Of a DNA stretch of 64,000 nt, positions 1 through 8,973 are shown piece by piece. Origin of the DNA: Nonomuraea endophytica (lineage in GTDB: Bacteria > Actinomycetota > Actinomycetes > Streptosporangiales > Streptosporangiaceae); the NCBI RefSeq assembly GCF_014203235.1, contig NZ_JACHIN010000003.1, positions 1 to 64,000 of the forward strand, in the 5' to 3' direction. The translations under genes and the position numbers were made by a program. Every line of letters begins with the position of its first letter. Positions within the stretch are counted from its first letter, which is position 1. The notes below the pieces were generated by a model. It did no database searches and had not been told where the DNA came from. It saw only the letters and a list, made by a program, of their open reading frames with translations.

Positions 1-93
1 TCCACGCGTCGAGCGAGCGGGGCGATGACCCGGCGGCACCTCGGGTGCATCAGCAGCCTCACGGCTACCGACAAGAGGATGGTGCACCAGTGA
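1..93 (+). CDS. C-terminal end of a truncated CDS, possibly OHCU decarboxylase
   Basis: Frame 1 is open from the window edge to a TGA at 91-93, whose GTGA overlap with the next gene's GTG is typical of translational coupling. The last residues (LGCISSLTATDKRMVHQ) resemble the C-terminal helix of 2-oxo-4-hydroxy-4-carboxy-5-ureidoimidazoline decarboxylase, which would fit immediately upstream of HIU hydrolase and uricase. Only 30 residues are visible, so the product is inferred from context. Frame 3 is also open here, as an upstream extension of the HIU hydrolase frame. Confidence 0.35.
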   Translation, partial: STRRASGAMTRRHLGCISSLTATDKRMVHQ

Positions 94-383
94 GCTTTTC
101 CACCCACATCCTGAACGCCGCGACGGGCCGCCCCGCCGCGGGAGTCCCCGTACGGCTGGAGCGGGACGGCGAGGTCGTGGCCGAGGGCCGCACCGACGAC
201 GACGGCCGGATCAAGGGCTGGAACCCCGGCCGGGGCGTGCACCGCGTCGTCTTCGACACCGGCGCGCTGACCTCCTTCTACCCCGAGGTGGTCATCACGT
301 TCGCGGTCGACGACCCGGACCAGCACTACCACGTGCCGCTGCTGCTCAGCCCGTTCGCGTACTCCACCTATCGAGGGAGCTAG
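90..383 (+). CDS. uraH: 5-hydroxyisourate hydrolase (transthyretin-like)
   Basis: This enzyme hydrolyses 5-hydroxyisourate, the unstable uricase product, to OHCU. The 97-residue length is normal for bacterial transthyretin-like proteins. The N-terminal STHILNAATGRPA block supplies the first active-site His, and YHVPLLL plus the diagnostic C-terminal YRGS supply the other His and Arg. A GTG start at 90 is chosen because AAGAGGA lies about 10 nt upstream and the family begins at this point; an in-frame ATG at 45 would add an unconserved tail. The TAG stop is immediately followed by the uricase ATG, so the two are co-translated and act on consecutive steps. Confidence 0.95.
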   Translation: MSFSTHILNAATGRPAAGVPVRLERDGEVVAEGRTDDDGRIKGWNPGRGVHRVVFDTGALTSFYPEVVITFAVDDPDQHYHVPLLLSPFAYSTYRGS

Positions 384-1286
384 ATGCCTGTCATTCTCGG
401 GCCCAACCGCTACGGAAAGGCGGAGACCAGGGTCGTCCGGGTCGTGCGGGACGGCGGTGTCCATCACATCAAGGACATCAACGTCAGCTCGGCCCTGTCC
501 GGCGACATGGCCGATGTCCACCTGACCGGCAGCAACGAGGCCGTTCTCCCCACTGACACGCAGAAGAACACCGCCTTCGCCTTCGCCAGGAAGCACGGCA
601 TCGGCCAGATCGAGGACTTCGCCCTCCTGCTGGCCAGGCACTACGTCGGCAGCCAGCCCACGATCGGCCACGCCCGCGTGGAGATCGAGGAGTACGGCTG
701 GCGGCGCATCCCCGTCTCCGGCGGCCCGTCCGAGCCCCGGCACTCCTTCGTCCGAGACGGTCAGGAGGTGCGCACCTGCGTGGTCCACCACGACGAGGAC
801 GGCCGCACCACCGTCGTGTCCGGCCTGAAGGACCTCGTGGTGCTCAACTCGACCGGCTCGGAGTTCCACGGCTACATCGAGGACGAGTACACGACGCTGA
901 AGCCCACCACCGACCGCATCCTCGCGACCGCGGTCTCCGCCCAGTGGCGCCACAGCGGCGAGTCCCACGACTTCGGCGCCTCCTACGACTTCGGCACTTC
1001 CTACGACGAGGTACGGCGCTGCCTGCTCGAAGCCTTCGCCGGCACCCACAGCCTCTCCCTCCAGCAGACCCTGTACGCCATGGGCAGGCGGGTGCTCGAC
1101 ACCCGCGAGGAGGTCTGCGAGATCAGGTTCGCGATGCCGAACAAGCACCACTTCCTCGTGGACCTGGCGCCGTTCGGGCTCGACAACGACAACGAGGTCT
1201 ACTACGCGGCCGACCGGCCCTACGGGCTGATCGAGGGCGCCGTCCTGCGGGACGACGCGCCCGATGCCGCCTTCGCCTGGGAGTGA
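384..1286 (+). CDS. pucL: Urate oxidase (factor-independent uricase)
   Basis: The enzyme oxidises urate to 5-hydroxyisourate with O2 and no cofactor. The 300 residues match the two-domain tunnelling-fold family. Lys12 (NRYGKAE), Thr57 (PTDTQKNT) and a His in the HHFLVDL stretch (about 255-256) correspond to the catalytic triad, and LQQTLYAMG carries the substrate-binding Gln. The ATG directly abuts the HIU hydrolase stop. An oddity is a short in-frame near-repeat, DFGASY then DFGTSY (about 196-207), in a loop before the second domain. Its product feeds the gene upstream and its substrate comes from the molybdenum hydroxylase downstream. Confidence 0.96.
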   Translation: MPVILGPNRYGKAETRVVRVVRDGGVHHIKDINVSSALSGDMADVHLTGSNEAVLPTDTQKNTAFAFARKHGIGQIEDFALLLARHYVGSQPTIGHARVEIEEYGWRRIPVSGGPSEPRHSFVRDGQEVRTCVVHHDEDGRTTVVSGLKDLVVLNSTGSEFHGYIEDEYTTLKPTTDRILATAVSAQWRHSGESHDFGASYDFGTSYDEVRRCLLEAFAGTHSLSLQQTLYAMGRRVLDTREEVCEIRFAMPNKHHFLVDLAPFGLDNDNEVYYAADRPYGLIEGAVLRDDAPDAAFAWE

Positions 1287-1293
1287 CTGACTG

Positions 1294-2154
1294 ATGGAGT
1301 TCTTGCGGCCCACGACGTGGGCGGAGGCGCTGGCCGCCAAGGCGGACCAGCCGGAGGCCGTGCCCATCCAGGGCGGCACCGACGTGATGGTGGAGATCAA
1401 CTTCGACGTGCACAGGCCGCCGGCGCTGCTCGACCTCAACCAGGTGGGCGAGCTGGCCACCTGGTCGCGGGAGGGCGACACCTACCGGGTTGGGGCGGGC
1501 CTGCCGTACGTGACGATCATTGAGGAGCTGGGCGGGGTGCTGCCGGGGCTGGCGCAGGCGTCGCGGACGGTCGGCTCGCCGCAGATCCGCAACCGCGGGA
1601 CCGTCGGCGGCAACCTCGGCGCGGCCTCGCCCGCGGGCGACAGCCATCCGCCGCTGCTGGCGGCCGGGGCGGTCGTCGAGGTGGAGTCGCGGGCGCGCGG
1701 GGTGCGGATGATCCCGGCGCACGAGTTCTACCTGGGCGTCAAGCGCAGCGCGCTGGAGCCGGACGAGCTGATCAGGGCGGTCCGGGTCGAGGCGGCGCGC
1801 GGGCCGCAGTACTTCTCCAAGGTCGGCACCCGCAACGCCATGGTCATCGCGGTCTGCTCGTTCTCGGTCGCGCTGCACCCCGGCGAGCGCCGGGTCGGGA
1901 CCGGGATCGGCTCGGCCGCCCCCACCCCGCGCCGCGCCCTTGAGGCCGAGGAGTTCCTGGCCGGCGAGCTCGACTGGGACGCCCGCCTCGACTCCGCGGT
2001 GCTCAAGCGCTTCGGCGAGCTGTGCTCCCGGGCCGCCTCGCCGATCGACGACGTGCGCGGCACCGCCGACTACCGCAGGCACGCCATCGCCGTGATGGCC
2101 CGCCGCACGCTCACCTGGGCGTGGAACGACTACCGGAAAGTGAGGGCCGCCTGA
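1294..2154 (+). CDS. Molybdenum hydroxylase FAD subunit (xanthine dehydrogenase type)
   Basis: This is the medium, FAD-binding subunit (CoxM/XdhB class, 286 residues) of a three-subunit molybdenum hydroxylase. It opens with a family-typical MEFLRPTTWAEALAAKA helix. FAD pyrophosphate-binding motifs QGGTDVM (about 25-31) and TVGGNLGAASPAGD (about 102-115) are both present. It relays electrons from the 2Fe-2S subunit to NAD+ or another acceptor. It starts 7 nt after the uricase stop and its TGA overlaps the ATG of the iron-sulfur subunit. Placement beside uricase favours xanthine or hypoxanthine as substrate, but sequence alone does not fix this. Confidence 0.92.
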   Translation: MEFLRPTTWAEALAAKADQPEAVPIQGGTDVMVEINFDVHRPPALLDLNQVGELATWSREGDTYRVGAGLPYVTIIEELGGVLPGLAQASRTVGSPQIRNRGTVGGNLGAASPAGDSHPPLLAAGAVVEVESRARGVRMIPAHEFYLGVKRSALEPDELIRAVRVEAARGPQYFSKVGTRNAMVIAVCSFSVALHPGERRVGTGIGSAAPTPRRALEAEEFLAGELDWDARLDSAVLKRFGELCSRAASPIDDVRGTADYRRHAIAVMARRTLTWAWNDYRKVRAA

Positions 2155-2627
2155 TGAGGGTCTCCTTCACCGTCAACGGCCGCGACGAGTCCGTCGACGA
2201 CGTGTGGGCCGGAGAGAGCCTGCTCTACGTGCTGCGCGAGCGGGTCGGGCTGCCCGGCTCCAAGAACGCCTGCGAGCAGGGCGAGTGCGGATCCTGCACC
2301 GTCTACCTGGACGGCACGCCGGTCTGCTCCTGCCTGGTCGCCGCTGGCCAGGCCGAGGGCCGCCAGGTCCGCACCGTCGAGGGCCTGGCCGACGGCGACC
2401 GTCTCGACCCGGTGCAGGAGGCGTTCGTCGAGTGCGGCGCCGTGCAGTGCGGTTTCTGCACGCCGGGGCTGATCGTGCAGGCGCACGACCTCATCGAACG
2501 CGTGCCCGACCCGTCCGACGCGGAGATCCGCGAGGCGCTCGCGGGCAACCTGTGCCGATGCACGGGCTACGAGAAGATCCTCGACGCGGTACGGCTGGCC
2601 GCGTCCCGAAAGGCCGTCACCCCATGA
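2154..2627 (+). CDS. Molybdenum hydroxylase 2Fe-2S subunit
   Basis: The small iron-sulfur subunit has 157 residues, the usual size. The N-terminal plant-ferredoxin-type cluster is in [15 protein letters not shown] with a fourth Cys in PVCSC. The C-terminal helical domain has the second cluster in CGFCTPG and [11 protein letters not shown]. It passes electrons from the molybdopterin subunit to the FAD subunit. The ATG at 2154 overlaps the previous stop (ATGA), which excludes the longer upstream reading. Its own TGA overlaps the next ATG, so the subunit is coupled to a deaminase gene rather than directly to the large subunit. Confidence 0.95.
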   Translation: MRVSFTVNGRDESVDDVWAGESLLYVLRERVGLPGSKNACEQGECGSCTVYLDGTPVCSCLVAAGQAEGRQVRTVEGLADGDRLDPVQEAFVECGAVQCGFCTPGLIVQAHDLIERVPDPSDAEIREALAGNLCRCTGYEKILDAVRLAASRKAVTP

Positions 2628-4003
2628 TCATCGAGAACGTGTACATCGCGCCGGTCGTCGGCACGGAGATCCCGTCCGGATACGTCCGGATCGAGGGGGA
2701 CCGGATCGCGGAGGTCGGCTCCGGCCCCGCCCCTGCCAACCCCGGCGAGACCCGGATCGACGGCACCGGCTGCCTGGCCACGCCCGGCCTGGTCAACACC
2801 CACCACCACCTCTACCAGTGGGCCTCGCAGGGCCTGGCCCAGGACGCCACCCTGTTCGAGTGGCTGGTCGCCAGCTACCAGGTGTGGGCCGCCATGGACG
2901 CCGAGGTCGTCAAGGGCGCCGCCGCCGCCGGGCTCGGCTACCTGGCGCTGTCGGGCTGCACGCTCTCCAGCGACCACCACTACGTCTTCCCGAAGGGCCG
3001 CGGCGACCTGTTCGCCGCCGAGATCGAGGCCGCCAGGGAGCTCGGCATCCGCTTCCATCCCGCCCGCGGCTCCATGGACCGCGGCCAGTCGCAGGGCGGC
3101 CTGCCGCCGGACGTGGTGGTCGAGGACCGCGACACCGTCCTGGCCGCCACCTCCGAGGCCATCGACGCCTACCACGACCCGTCGTTCTCCTCGAAGCTGC
3201 GGATCGCGGTCGCGCCCTGCTCGCCGTTCTCGGTCACCGCCGAGCTGATGACCGACGCCGCCGAGCTGGCCAGGGCCAAGGGCGTACGCCTGCACACGCA
3301 CCTGGCCGAGACGCTCGACGAGGACGAGCACTGCGTCGAGGCGTTCGGCGTGCGCCCGGTCGACTACATGGAGAAGCTCGGCTGGCTCGGCCCCGACGTG
3401 TGGTTCGCCCACACCGTGCACCTGAGCGACGCCGACATCGACAAGTTCGCCGCGACCGGCACCGGCGCCGCCCACTGTCCCTCCTCCAACGGCCGCCTCG
3501 GCGCCGGGATCGCCCGCGTCTCCGAGATGCTGCGGCGCGGGGCCAACGTGGGACTCGGCGTCGACGGCAACGCCTCATCCGAGCTGACCACGCTGTCCGG
3601 CGAGATGCGCCAGGCGCTGCTGTTCCAGCGCGCCGCGCACGGGCCCACCGCGCTCACCGCCCGCCAGGCGCTGGAGATGGCCACCATGGGCGGCGCGCGC
3701 AACCTCGGCCGGGCCGGCGAGCTCGGCTCGCTGGAAGCGGGCAAGCTCGCCGACATCGCGCTCTGGCGCGTGGACAGCGCCTTCGCCAGCGCCGTCGAGG
3801 ACCCCGTCTGCCAGCTCGTGTTCGCCACCCGGCAGCCGCCGCTGGCCCGCCTGCTCGTCGGCGGCGAGATCGTCGTCGAGAACGACGAGCTGAAGACCGT
3901 CGACCAGGACGCGTCGGGACGCGCGGGCGCCGAGGCGCACCGGCGGCTGATGCGGCTGGCGCGGGAGCGGGGATTCTCCGTCGCCAAGGAGGTACACACG
4001 TGA
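2624..4003 (+). CDS. 8-oxoguanine deaminase
   Basis: An amidohydrolase-superfamily deaminase of 459 residues, likely converting 8-oxoguanine to urate, possibly also isocytosine-like substrates. The metal-binding motifs are visible: GLVNTHHHLYQW, HTHLAETLDED, the WFAHTVHLS His, and GLGVDGNASSE with the catalytic Asp. The sequence closely matches the 8-oxoguanine deaminase branch (LSGCTLSSDHHYVFP, AHCPSSNGRL) rather than ordinary guanine deaminase. It overlaps the iron-sulfur subunit by 4 nt at its start and the large molybdenum subunit by 4 nt at its end. Its product enters the uricase step directly, bypassing xanthine. Confidence 0.85.
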   Translation: MIIENVYIAPVVGTEIPSGYVRIEGDRIAEVGSGPAPANPGETRIDGTGCLATPGLVNTHHHLYQWASQGLAQDATLFEWLVASYQVWAAMDAEVVKGAAAAGLGYLALSGCTLSSDHHYVFPKGRGDLFAAEIEAARELGIRFHPARGSMDRGQSQGGLPPDVVVEDRDTVLAATSEAIDAYHDPSFSSKLRIAVAPCSPFSVTAELMTDAAELARAKGVRLHTHLAETLDEDEHCVEAFGVRPVDYMEKLGWLGPDVWFAHTVHLSDADIDKFAATGTGAAHCPSSNGRLGAGIARVSEMLRRGANVGLGVDGNASSELTTLSGEMRQALLFQRAAHGPTALTARQALEMATMGGARNLGRAGELGSLEAGKLADIALWRVDSAFASAVEDPVCQLVFATRQPPLARLLVGGEIVVENDELKTVDQDASGRAGAEAHRRLMRLARERGFSVAKEVHT

Positions 4004-6297
4004 CACTCCCGCTGCGCGCGCCGCACGACATCGCCGCCCCCGGCATCGGGGGAGTGGGCGAGAGCACGTTGCGGCCCGACGGGACGCTCAAGGTCAAGGG
4101 CGAGTTCGCCTACGCCTCCGACCTGTGGGCGGAGGGAATGCTGTGGGGCGCGACGCTCCGCAGCCCCCATCCTCGGGCCCGCATCGTCTCGATCGACACC
4201 GCCCCGGCCCTCGCCCATCCGGGGGTGCGCGCCGTACTCACGCACGAGGACGTGCCCGGCCGCAAGCACTACGGGCTCGACCTCACCTGGGACCAGCCCG
4301 TGCTGGCCATCGGCGAGGTACGCCACCAGGGCGAGGCGATCGCGCTCGTCGCCGCCGACCACCCGGAGACCGCCCGCCGCGCGCTCGACAAGATCGCGAT
4401 CGAGTGGGAGATCCTGGAGCCGCTGACCGACGCCAGGCGGGCCGCCTTCGACCCTTCCTACCCGCAGGTGCAGGACCGGCCGAACCCGGCGCGCCACCAG
4501 CCGGTCAGGGTCGGCGACGTCGAGGCGGTGCGCGCCGGCGCCGAGGTCGTGGTCACCGGCACCTACGAGGTCGGCATCCAGGACCAGGCCTTCCTCGGCC
4601 CCGAATCCGGCCTCGCGGTGCCCGCGGAGGACGGCGGCATCGAGCTGTATGTCGCCACCCAGTGGATGCACAACGACCTCAAGCAGATCGGCCCCTGCCT
4701 CGGCCTGCCCGAGGAGCGCATCCGCATGACGCTGTCCGGGGTCGGCGGCGCGTTCGGCGGGCGCGAGGACCTGTCCATGCAGATCCACGCCGCCATGCTC
4801 GCGCTGCACACCGGCGCGCCGGTCAAGATGATGTACAACCGGCACGAGTCGTTCTTCGGCCACGTGCACCGGCATCCGGCCCAGATGCGCTACGAGTACG
4901 GCGCGTCCAGGGACGGCAAGATCCTCTACGCCGACGTGGAGATCGTCCTGGACGGCGGCGCGTACACCTCGGCCACGCTCAACGTCGTGGGCAACGCCGC
5001 TTCGCTCGGCGTCGGCCCCTACGAGATCCCGAACGTCAAGATCGACGCTTATGGCGTCTACACCAACAACCCGCCCTGCGGGGCGATGCGGGGGTTCGGC
5101 GCGGTTCAGGCGTGTTTCGCCTACGAGTCCATGATGGACAAGCTGGGTGACGCCTGCGGGATCGACCCGGTGACCATCAGGCGAACAAACGCCGCCTCCC
5201 AAGGGTCCGCGCTGGCCACCGGGCAGATCATCCACGCGCCGCTGCCCATGAAGGACATGCTCGCCCAGGCCCGCGACCTGCCCATGCCCGCGCCGCTCGA
5301 CAGCTCCGACATCCGCAACCTGCCCGGCGGCGCCTCCCAGACCACCCACGGAGAAGGAGTACGGCGCGGCGTCGGCTACGGCGTCGGCCTCAAGAACATC
5401 TGTTTCTCCGAGGGCTACGACGACTACTCCACCGCCCGGGTGCGCCTGGAGGTCATCGGCGGGGTCGCGACCGCGCTGGTGCACACCGCCGCCGCCGAGG
5501 TCGGCCAGGGGCTGGTGACCATCGAGGCCCAGATCGCTCGCACCGAGCTGGGAATCGAGAACGTGGTCATCCATCCGGCCGACAACCAGGTGGGCAGCGC
5601 GGGGTCGTCGTCGGCGTCGCGGCAGTCGTACATGACGGGTGGTTCGGTCCAGGCGGCTTGCTGGGCCGTACGCGATCGCCTCTTCACGCTCGTGGACGGG
5701 CTGTACGACGATTTGTCGCTCGCCGGGGGAAAAATCATCTCAGCCTCGCGGGGAGTGATCGCGAGCATCGAGGACGTCCTGGGCGACCGGGTCATCGAGG
5801 AGACCCGCGAGTACCACCACCACCCCACCACCGGCATGGACCCGGTCACCGGCCAGGGCGACACCCACACCCAGGTCGCGCTCTGCGTCCACCGGGCCGT
5901 CGTCGACGTCGACGTCGAGCTCGGCCTGGTGAAGGTGGTCGAACTGGCCGCCGTCCAGGACGTCGGCAAGATCCTCAACCGCCTCTCCCTGGAAGGCCAG
6001 ATCCACGGCGGCACCGCCCAGGGCCTCGGCCTCGCCGTGATGGAGGAGATCGTGGTCAGCGACGGCAAGGTACGCAACCCGTCCTTCACCGACTACCTCA
6101 TCCCCACCATCCTCGACATGCCGCCCATGCGGCTGGAAATCCTCGAGAACGCCGACCCGCGCGCCCCATACGGGCTGCGTGGCGCCGGAGAGCCACCCAC
6201 GCTCTCCTCCACCCCGGCCATCGTCGCGGCCATCCGCGACGCCACGGGGCTCGCACTCCACCGAGTGCCTGTGCGTCCGGAGCACATCACGGGATGA
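4000..6297 (+). CDS. Molybdenum hydroxylase large subunit (xanthine dehydrogenase type)
   Basis: The molybdopterin-binding catalytic subunit, 765 residues. It shows the aldehyde-oxidase/xanthine-dehydrogenase hammerhead N-terminus, the GGAFGGRED Moco loop, MRGFGAVQACFAYE, AAAEVGQGLVT, and GAGEPPTLSSTP carrying the catalytic Glu. GTG at 4000 overlaps the deaminase TGA (GTGA). The neighbouring uricase, NCS2 permease and XdhC support hydroxylation of hypoxanthine or xanthine to urate. The enzyme is expected to be cytoplasmic; no signal peptide is seen. Assignment to xanthine dehydrogenase instead of another purine hydroxylase is contextual. Confidence 0.93.
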   Translation: MTLPLRAPHDIAAPGIGGVGESTLRPDGTLKVKGEFAYASDLWAEGMLWGATLRSPHPRARIVSIDTAPALAHPGVRAVLTHEDVPGRKHYGLDLTWDQPVLAIGEVRHQGEAIALVAADHPETARRALDKIAIEWEILEPLTDARRAAFDPSYPQVQDRPNPARHQPVRVGDVEAVRAGAEVVVTGTYEVGIQDQAFLGPESGLAVPAEDGGIELYVATQWMHNDLKQIGPCLGLPEERIRMTLSGVGGAFGGREDLSMQIHAAMLALHTGAPVKMMYNRHESFFGHVHRHPAQMRYEYGASRDGKILYADVEIVLDGGAYTSATLNVVGNAASLGVGPYEIPNVKIDAYGVYTNNPPCGAMRGFGAVQACFAYESMMDKLGDACGIDPVTIRRTNAASQGSALATGQIIHAPLPMKDMLAQARDLPMPAPLDSSDIRNLPGGASQTTHGEGVRRGVGYGVGLKNICFSEGYDDYSTARVRLEVIGGVATALVHTAAAEVGQGLVTIEAQIARTELGIENVVIHPADNQVGSAGSSSASRQSYMTGGSVQAACWAVRDRLFTLVDGLYDDLSLAGGKIISASRGVIASIEDVLGDRVIEETREYHHHPTTGMDPVTGQGDTHTQVALCVHRAVVDVDVELGLVKVVELAAVQDVGKILNRLSLEGQIHGGTAQGLGLAVMEEIVVSDGKVRNPSFTDYLIPTILDMPPMRLEILENADPRAPYGLRGAGEPPTLSSTPAIVAAIRDATGLALHRVPVRPEHITG

Positions 6298-6421
6298 ACC
6301 ACTCCGGGTGAGTTGATCAACAGGGGCAGCCCGCACCCCCCATGTCAGCGGGACAGACTCCACAACCGCACCCAGCGGCAGCGCAGCCGCAGGTCGACCA
6401 CGCCCGAGGAGGGCCCCGACC

Positions 6422-7828
6422 ATGACCCAACTCCAGACAAAACCCCCAACCGGAGCGCTAGACCGGTTCTTCGACCTGTCGGGCAGGGGGAGCACCGTCG
6501 GCAGGGAGGTGCGCGGCGGCATCACCACGTTCGTGGCCGTCGCCTACATCATCCTGCTCATCCCGATCATCCTCAGCGGCGCCAAGGACGTCACCGGAGC
6601 CCAGCTCACCATCCCGCAGCTGACCACCGCCGTCGCCCTGTCGGCCGCGCTCACCACGATCCTCATGGGCCTGGTGGGCAACGCCCCGTTCGCGCTGGCC
6701 TCCGGGCTCGGGGTGGCGCCGGTGGTGGCCTTCCAGGCGGCGCCGTTCATGACCTGGGACCAGGCCATGGGCCTGGTCGTGCTCGAAGGCGTCGTGATCG
6801 TCGTCTTCGCCCTCACCGGCATCAGGCAGCTCATCATGGACGCCATCCCCACCGGCCTGAAACACGCCATCGGGGTCGGCATCGGCATGTTCATCGCGCT
6901 CATCGGCCTCGTGGACGCCGGATTCGTCGGCAGGGGAGAGGGCACGCCCATCACCCTCGGCACCGGCGGCCACCTGCAGGGCTGGCCCGTGGTCGTCTTC
7001 TGCGCCGGGCTGCTGCTCATGCTCGGCTTGTACGTGCGCCGCGTGCCGGGAGCCATCCTCATCAGCATCGTCGCCGCGACCGTGCTGGCCATCGTCATCA
7101 ACGCCGCCGTCGACGGCCTCAAGTGGGGCGTCGTCACCCCGGCCATGCCCAAGGACATCGTCGCCACCCCCGACTTCGGGCTGCTCGGCTCCATCGACCT
7201 GTTCGGCGGATTCGGGCAGGCCGGCATCCTGACCGCCACCGTGGTGCTGTTCACGCTGGTGCTGTCGGGCTTCTTCGACGCGATGGGCACGATCATCGGC
7301 GTCGGCGAGGAGGCCGGGCTGTCCGACGACAAGGGGCAGATCAAGGGCATCGGCAAGATCCTCACCATCGACGGCTTCGGCGCCATCATCGGCGGCGCCA
7401 CCGGAGCCTCGGCCAACACGGTCGTCGTGGAGTCGGCGGCGGGAGTCGGGGAGGGCGCTCGCACCGGCCTCGCCAGTCTCGTCACCGGCGGGTTGTTCGC
7501 GGGGGCCATGTTCCTGACCCCGCTGGCCGCCGTCGTGCCCGCCCAGGCGGCGGCGCCCGCGCTGGTGCTGGTCGGCGCGCTCATGATGACGGCCGCCCGC
7601 AAGATCTCCTGGGACGACCTGGAGCTGGCCGTTCCGGCCTTCCTCACGATCTCCCTGATGCCGTTCACCTACTCGATCACCAACGGGGTGGGGGCGGGGA
7701 TCGTCGCCTACACCGTGATCAAGGCGGCGCGCGGCAGGTTCTCCGAGATCCACTGGCTGCTGTGGCTGATCACGGCCATCTTCGTGGCCTACTTCGGGAT
7801 CTCGTTCATCGAGGGGCTGTTCGGCTAG
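6422..7828 (+). CDS. NCS2-family purine permease (AzgA type)
   Basis: A 468-residue membrane transporter of the nucleobase:cation symporter-2 superfamily. The N-terminus (LDRFFDLSGRGSTVGREVRGG, shown in part) and the paired signatures GFFDAMGTIIGVGEEAGL and GGATGASANTVVVESAAG identify the AzgA-like adenine/guanine/hypoxanthine group. About 12-14 hydrophobic segments are evident. GAGGAGGG lies 7-8 nt before the ATG. The 124-bp gap upstream contains a 10-bp palindrome GTTGATCAAC at 6312-6321, a candidate regulatory site of low confidence. It probably imports purine substrate for the surrounding catabolic genes. Confidence 0.92.
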   Translation: MTQLQTKPPTGALDRFFDLSGRGSTVGREVRGGITTFVAVAYIILLIPIILSGAKDVTGAQLTIPQLTTAVALSAALTTILMGLVGNAPFALASGLGVAPVVAFQAAPFMTWDQAMGLVVLEGVVIVVFALTGIRQLIMDAIPTGLKHAIGVGIGMFIALIGLVDAGFVGRGEGTPITLGTGGHLQGWPVVVFCAGLLLMLGLYVRRVPGAILISIVAATVLAIVINAAVDGLKWGVVTPAMPKDIVATPDFGLLGSIDLFGGFGQAGILTATVVLFTLVLSGFFDAMGTIIGVGEEAGLSDDKGQIKGIGKILTIDGFGAIIGGATGASANTVVVESAAGVGEGARTGLASLVTGGLFAGAMFLTPLAAVVPAQAAAPALVLVGALMMTAARKISWDDLELAVPAFLTISLMPFTYSITNGVGAGIVAYTVIKAARGRFSEIHWLLWLITAIFVAYFGISFIEGLFG

Positions 7829-7842
7829 GCCCCTTCTGCCCA

Positions 7843-7868
7843 GGGGGAACGTCTTGGGGCGTTCCCCC
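7843..7868 (+). terminator. Perfect 9-bp hairpin between permease and xdhC
   Basis: GGGGGAACG (7843-7851) pairs with CGTTCCCCC (7860-7868) across an 8-nt loop. There is no T tract, so it may be an attenuator or an RNA-stabilising 3' end rather than a full terminator. The XdhC ribosome-binding site AAGGAG follows at about 7880. Confidence 0.55.
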
Positions 7869-7890
7869 GCCTACAGCTCAAGGAGACACC

Positions 7891-8973
7891 ATGCGTGATC
7901 TCGTCGACGACCTCCTGGCCTGGAGCGGGGAGGGCCGGCGGTTCGCGGTCGCCTCCGTCGTCGGGGTCAGCGGCAGCGCGCCCCGCGAGCCGGGCGCCGC
8001 GCTGGCCGTGGCGGAGGACGGCACCGCCGTCGGCAGCGTCTCCGGCGGCTGCGTGGAAGGCGCGGTGTACGAGCTGTGCCTGCGCTCCCTCGAAGAGGAC
8101 CGGCCCCTGCTCCAGACGTTCGGCTACAGCGACGACGAGGGGTTCGCTGTCGGGCTGACCTGCGGCGGCATCATCGAGATCCTCGTCTGGCCGAACACCG
8201 CCGAGCCAGCCTTCCGCTCTTACCTGGAGGCGCTGGCCGCCGACAAGCCGGTCGCCCTGGCCCGGATCCTGCCTCCGGCCAGTGGCGACCCCTCCTCGCT
8301 GACCCTTGAGGCGAGCGGAGAAGCCACCGGCACGTTCGGCGACCCGGGCGTCGACCGCCTGGTGACAGCCGAGGCGGCGGCCATGCTGGACACCGGCGTG
8401 ACCGGCGTCAGAGAGGTGGGATGTGATGGCCTGCGGATGTTCGTGCAGACCTACGCGCCCCCGCCCCGGTTGCTGGTCTTCGGCGCCATCGACTTCGCCG
8501 CCGCCCTCACCCGCGCCGGCCGCTTCCTCGGCTACCACGTGACCGTCTGCGACGCCCGCCCGGTCTTCGCCACCCGCAGGCGCTTCCCCGACGCCCACGA
8601 GGTGGTCGTCGACTGGCCGCACCGCTACCTGGAGCGCGCCCCCGTGGACGCCCGCACCGCCATCGCGGTCCTGACCCACGACCCGAAGTTCGACATCCCC
8701 CTGCTGGAACGGGCCCTGCGCACCGAAGCAGGGTACGTGGGCGCGATGGGCTCGCGCCGTACCCACGACGAGAGGTCGCGCCGCCTGCGCGAGGCGGGCC
8801 TGACGGAGGCGGAACTGTCGCGGCTGCGCTCCCCGATCGGCCTCGACCTCGGCGCCCGCACCCCTGAGGAGGTCGCCGTCTCCATCGCCGCCGAACTCGT
8901 GGCCACCCGCCGCGGCGGCACCTGCCACCCGCTGGCCTCCACCTCCGGCCCCATCCACGCCCTCACCCGCTAG
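7891..8973 (+). CDS. xdhC: XdhC-family molybdenum cofactor insertion protein
   Basis: XdhC/CoxI proteins bind and sulfurate molybdenum cofactor and deliver it to the hydroxylase. The N-terminal domain has VVGVSGSAPREPGAAL and SVSGGCVEGAVYE, and a TCGGIIEI Cys motif. The C-terminal Rossmann-like half shows GAIDFAAALTRAGRFLG, DWPHRYL, TAIAVLTHDPKFD and YVGAMGSRRTH. Length is 360 residues, normal. The ATG at 7891 follows AAGGAG. It ends convergently with the CGNR gene, sharing CTAG at 8970-8973 so that each strand reads a TAG. Context makes the hydroxylase at 1294-6297 its client. Confidence 0.92.
   Translation: MRDLVDDLLAWSGEGRRFAVASVVGVSGSAPREPGAALAVAEDGTAVGSVSGGCVEGAVYELCLRSLEEDRPLLQTFGYSDDEGFAVGLTCGGIIEILVWPNTAEPAFRSYLEALAADKPVALARILPPASGDPSSLTLEASGEATGTFGDPGVDRLVTAEAAAMLDTGVTGVREVGCDGLRMFVQTYAPPPRLLVFGAIDFAAALTRAGRFLGYHVTVCDARPVFATRRRFPDAHEVVVDWPHRYLERAPVDARTAIAVLTHDPKFDIPLLERALRTEAGYVGAMGSRRTHDERSRRLREAGLTEAELSRLRSPIGLDLGARTPEEVAVSIAAELVATRRGGTCHPLASTSGPIHALTR

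Noticed and set aside
3364..5574. 736-codon minus-strand frame opposite the deaminase and hydroxylase genes
   Set aside because: Typical antisense shadow with Asp/Val/Gly-rich sequence and no start signals.
2818..6297. A single 1159-codon open frame covering the deaminase and the large molybdenum subunit
   Set aside because: The 5' part is an out-of-frame, Arg/Gly-rich shadow of the deaminase. The true start is GTG 4000, overlapping the deaminase stop.
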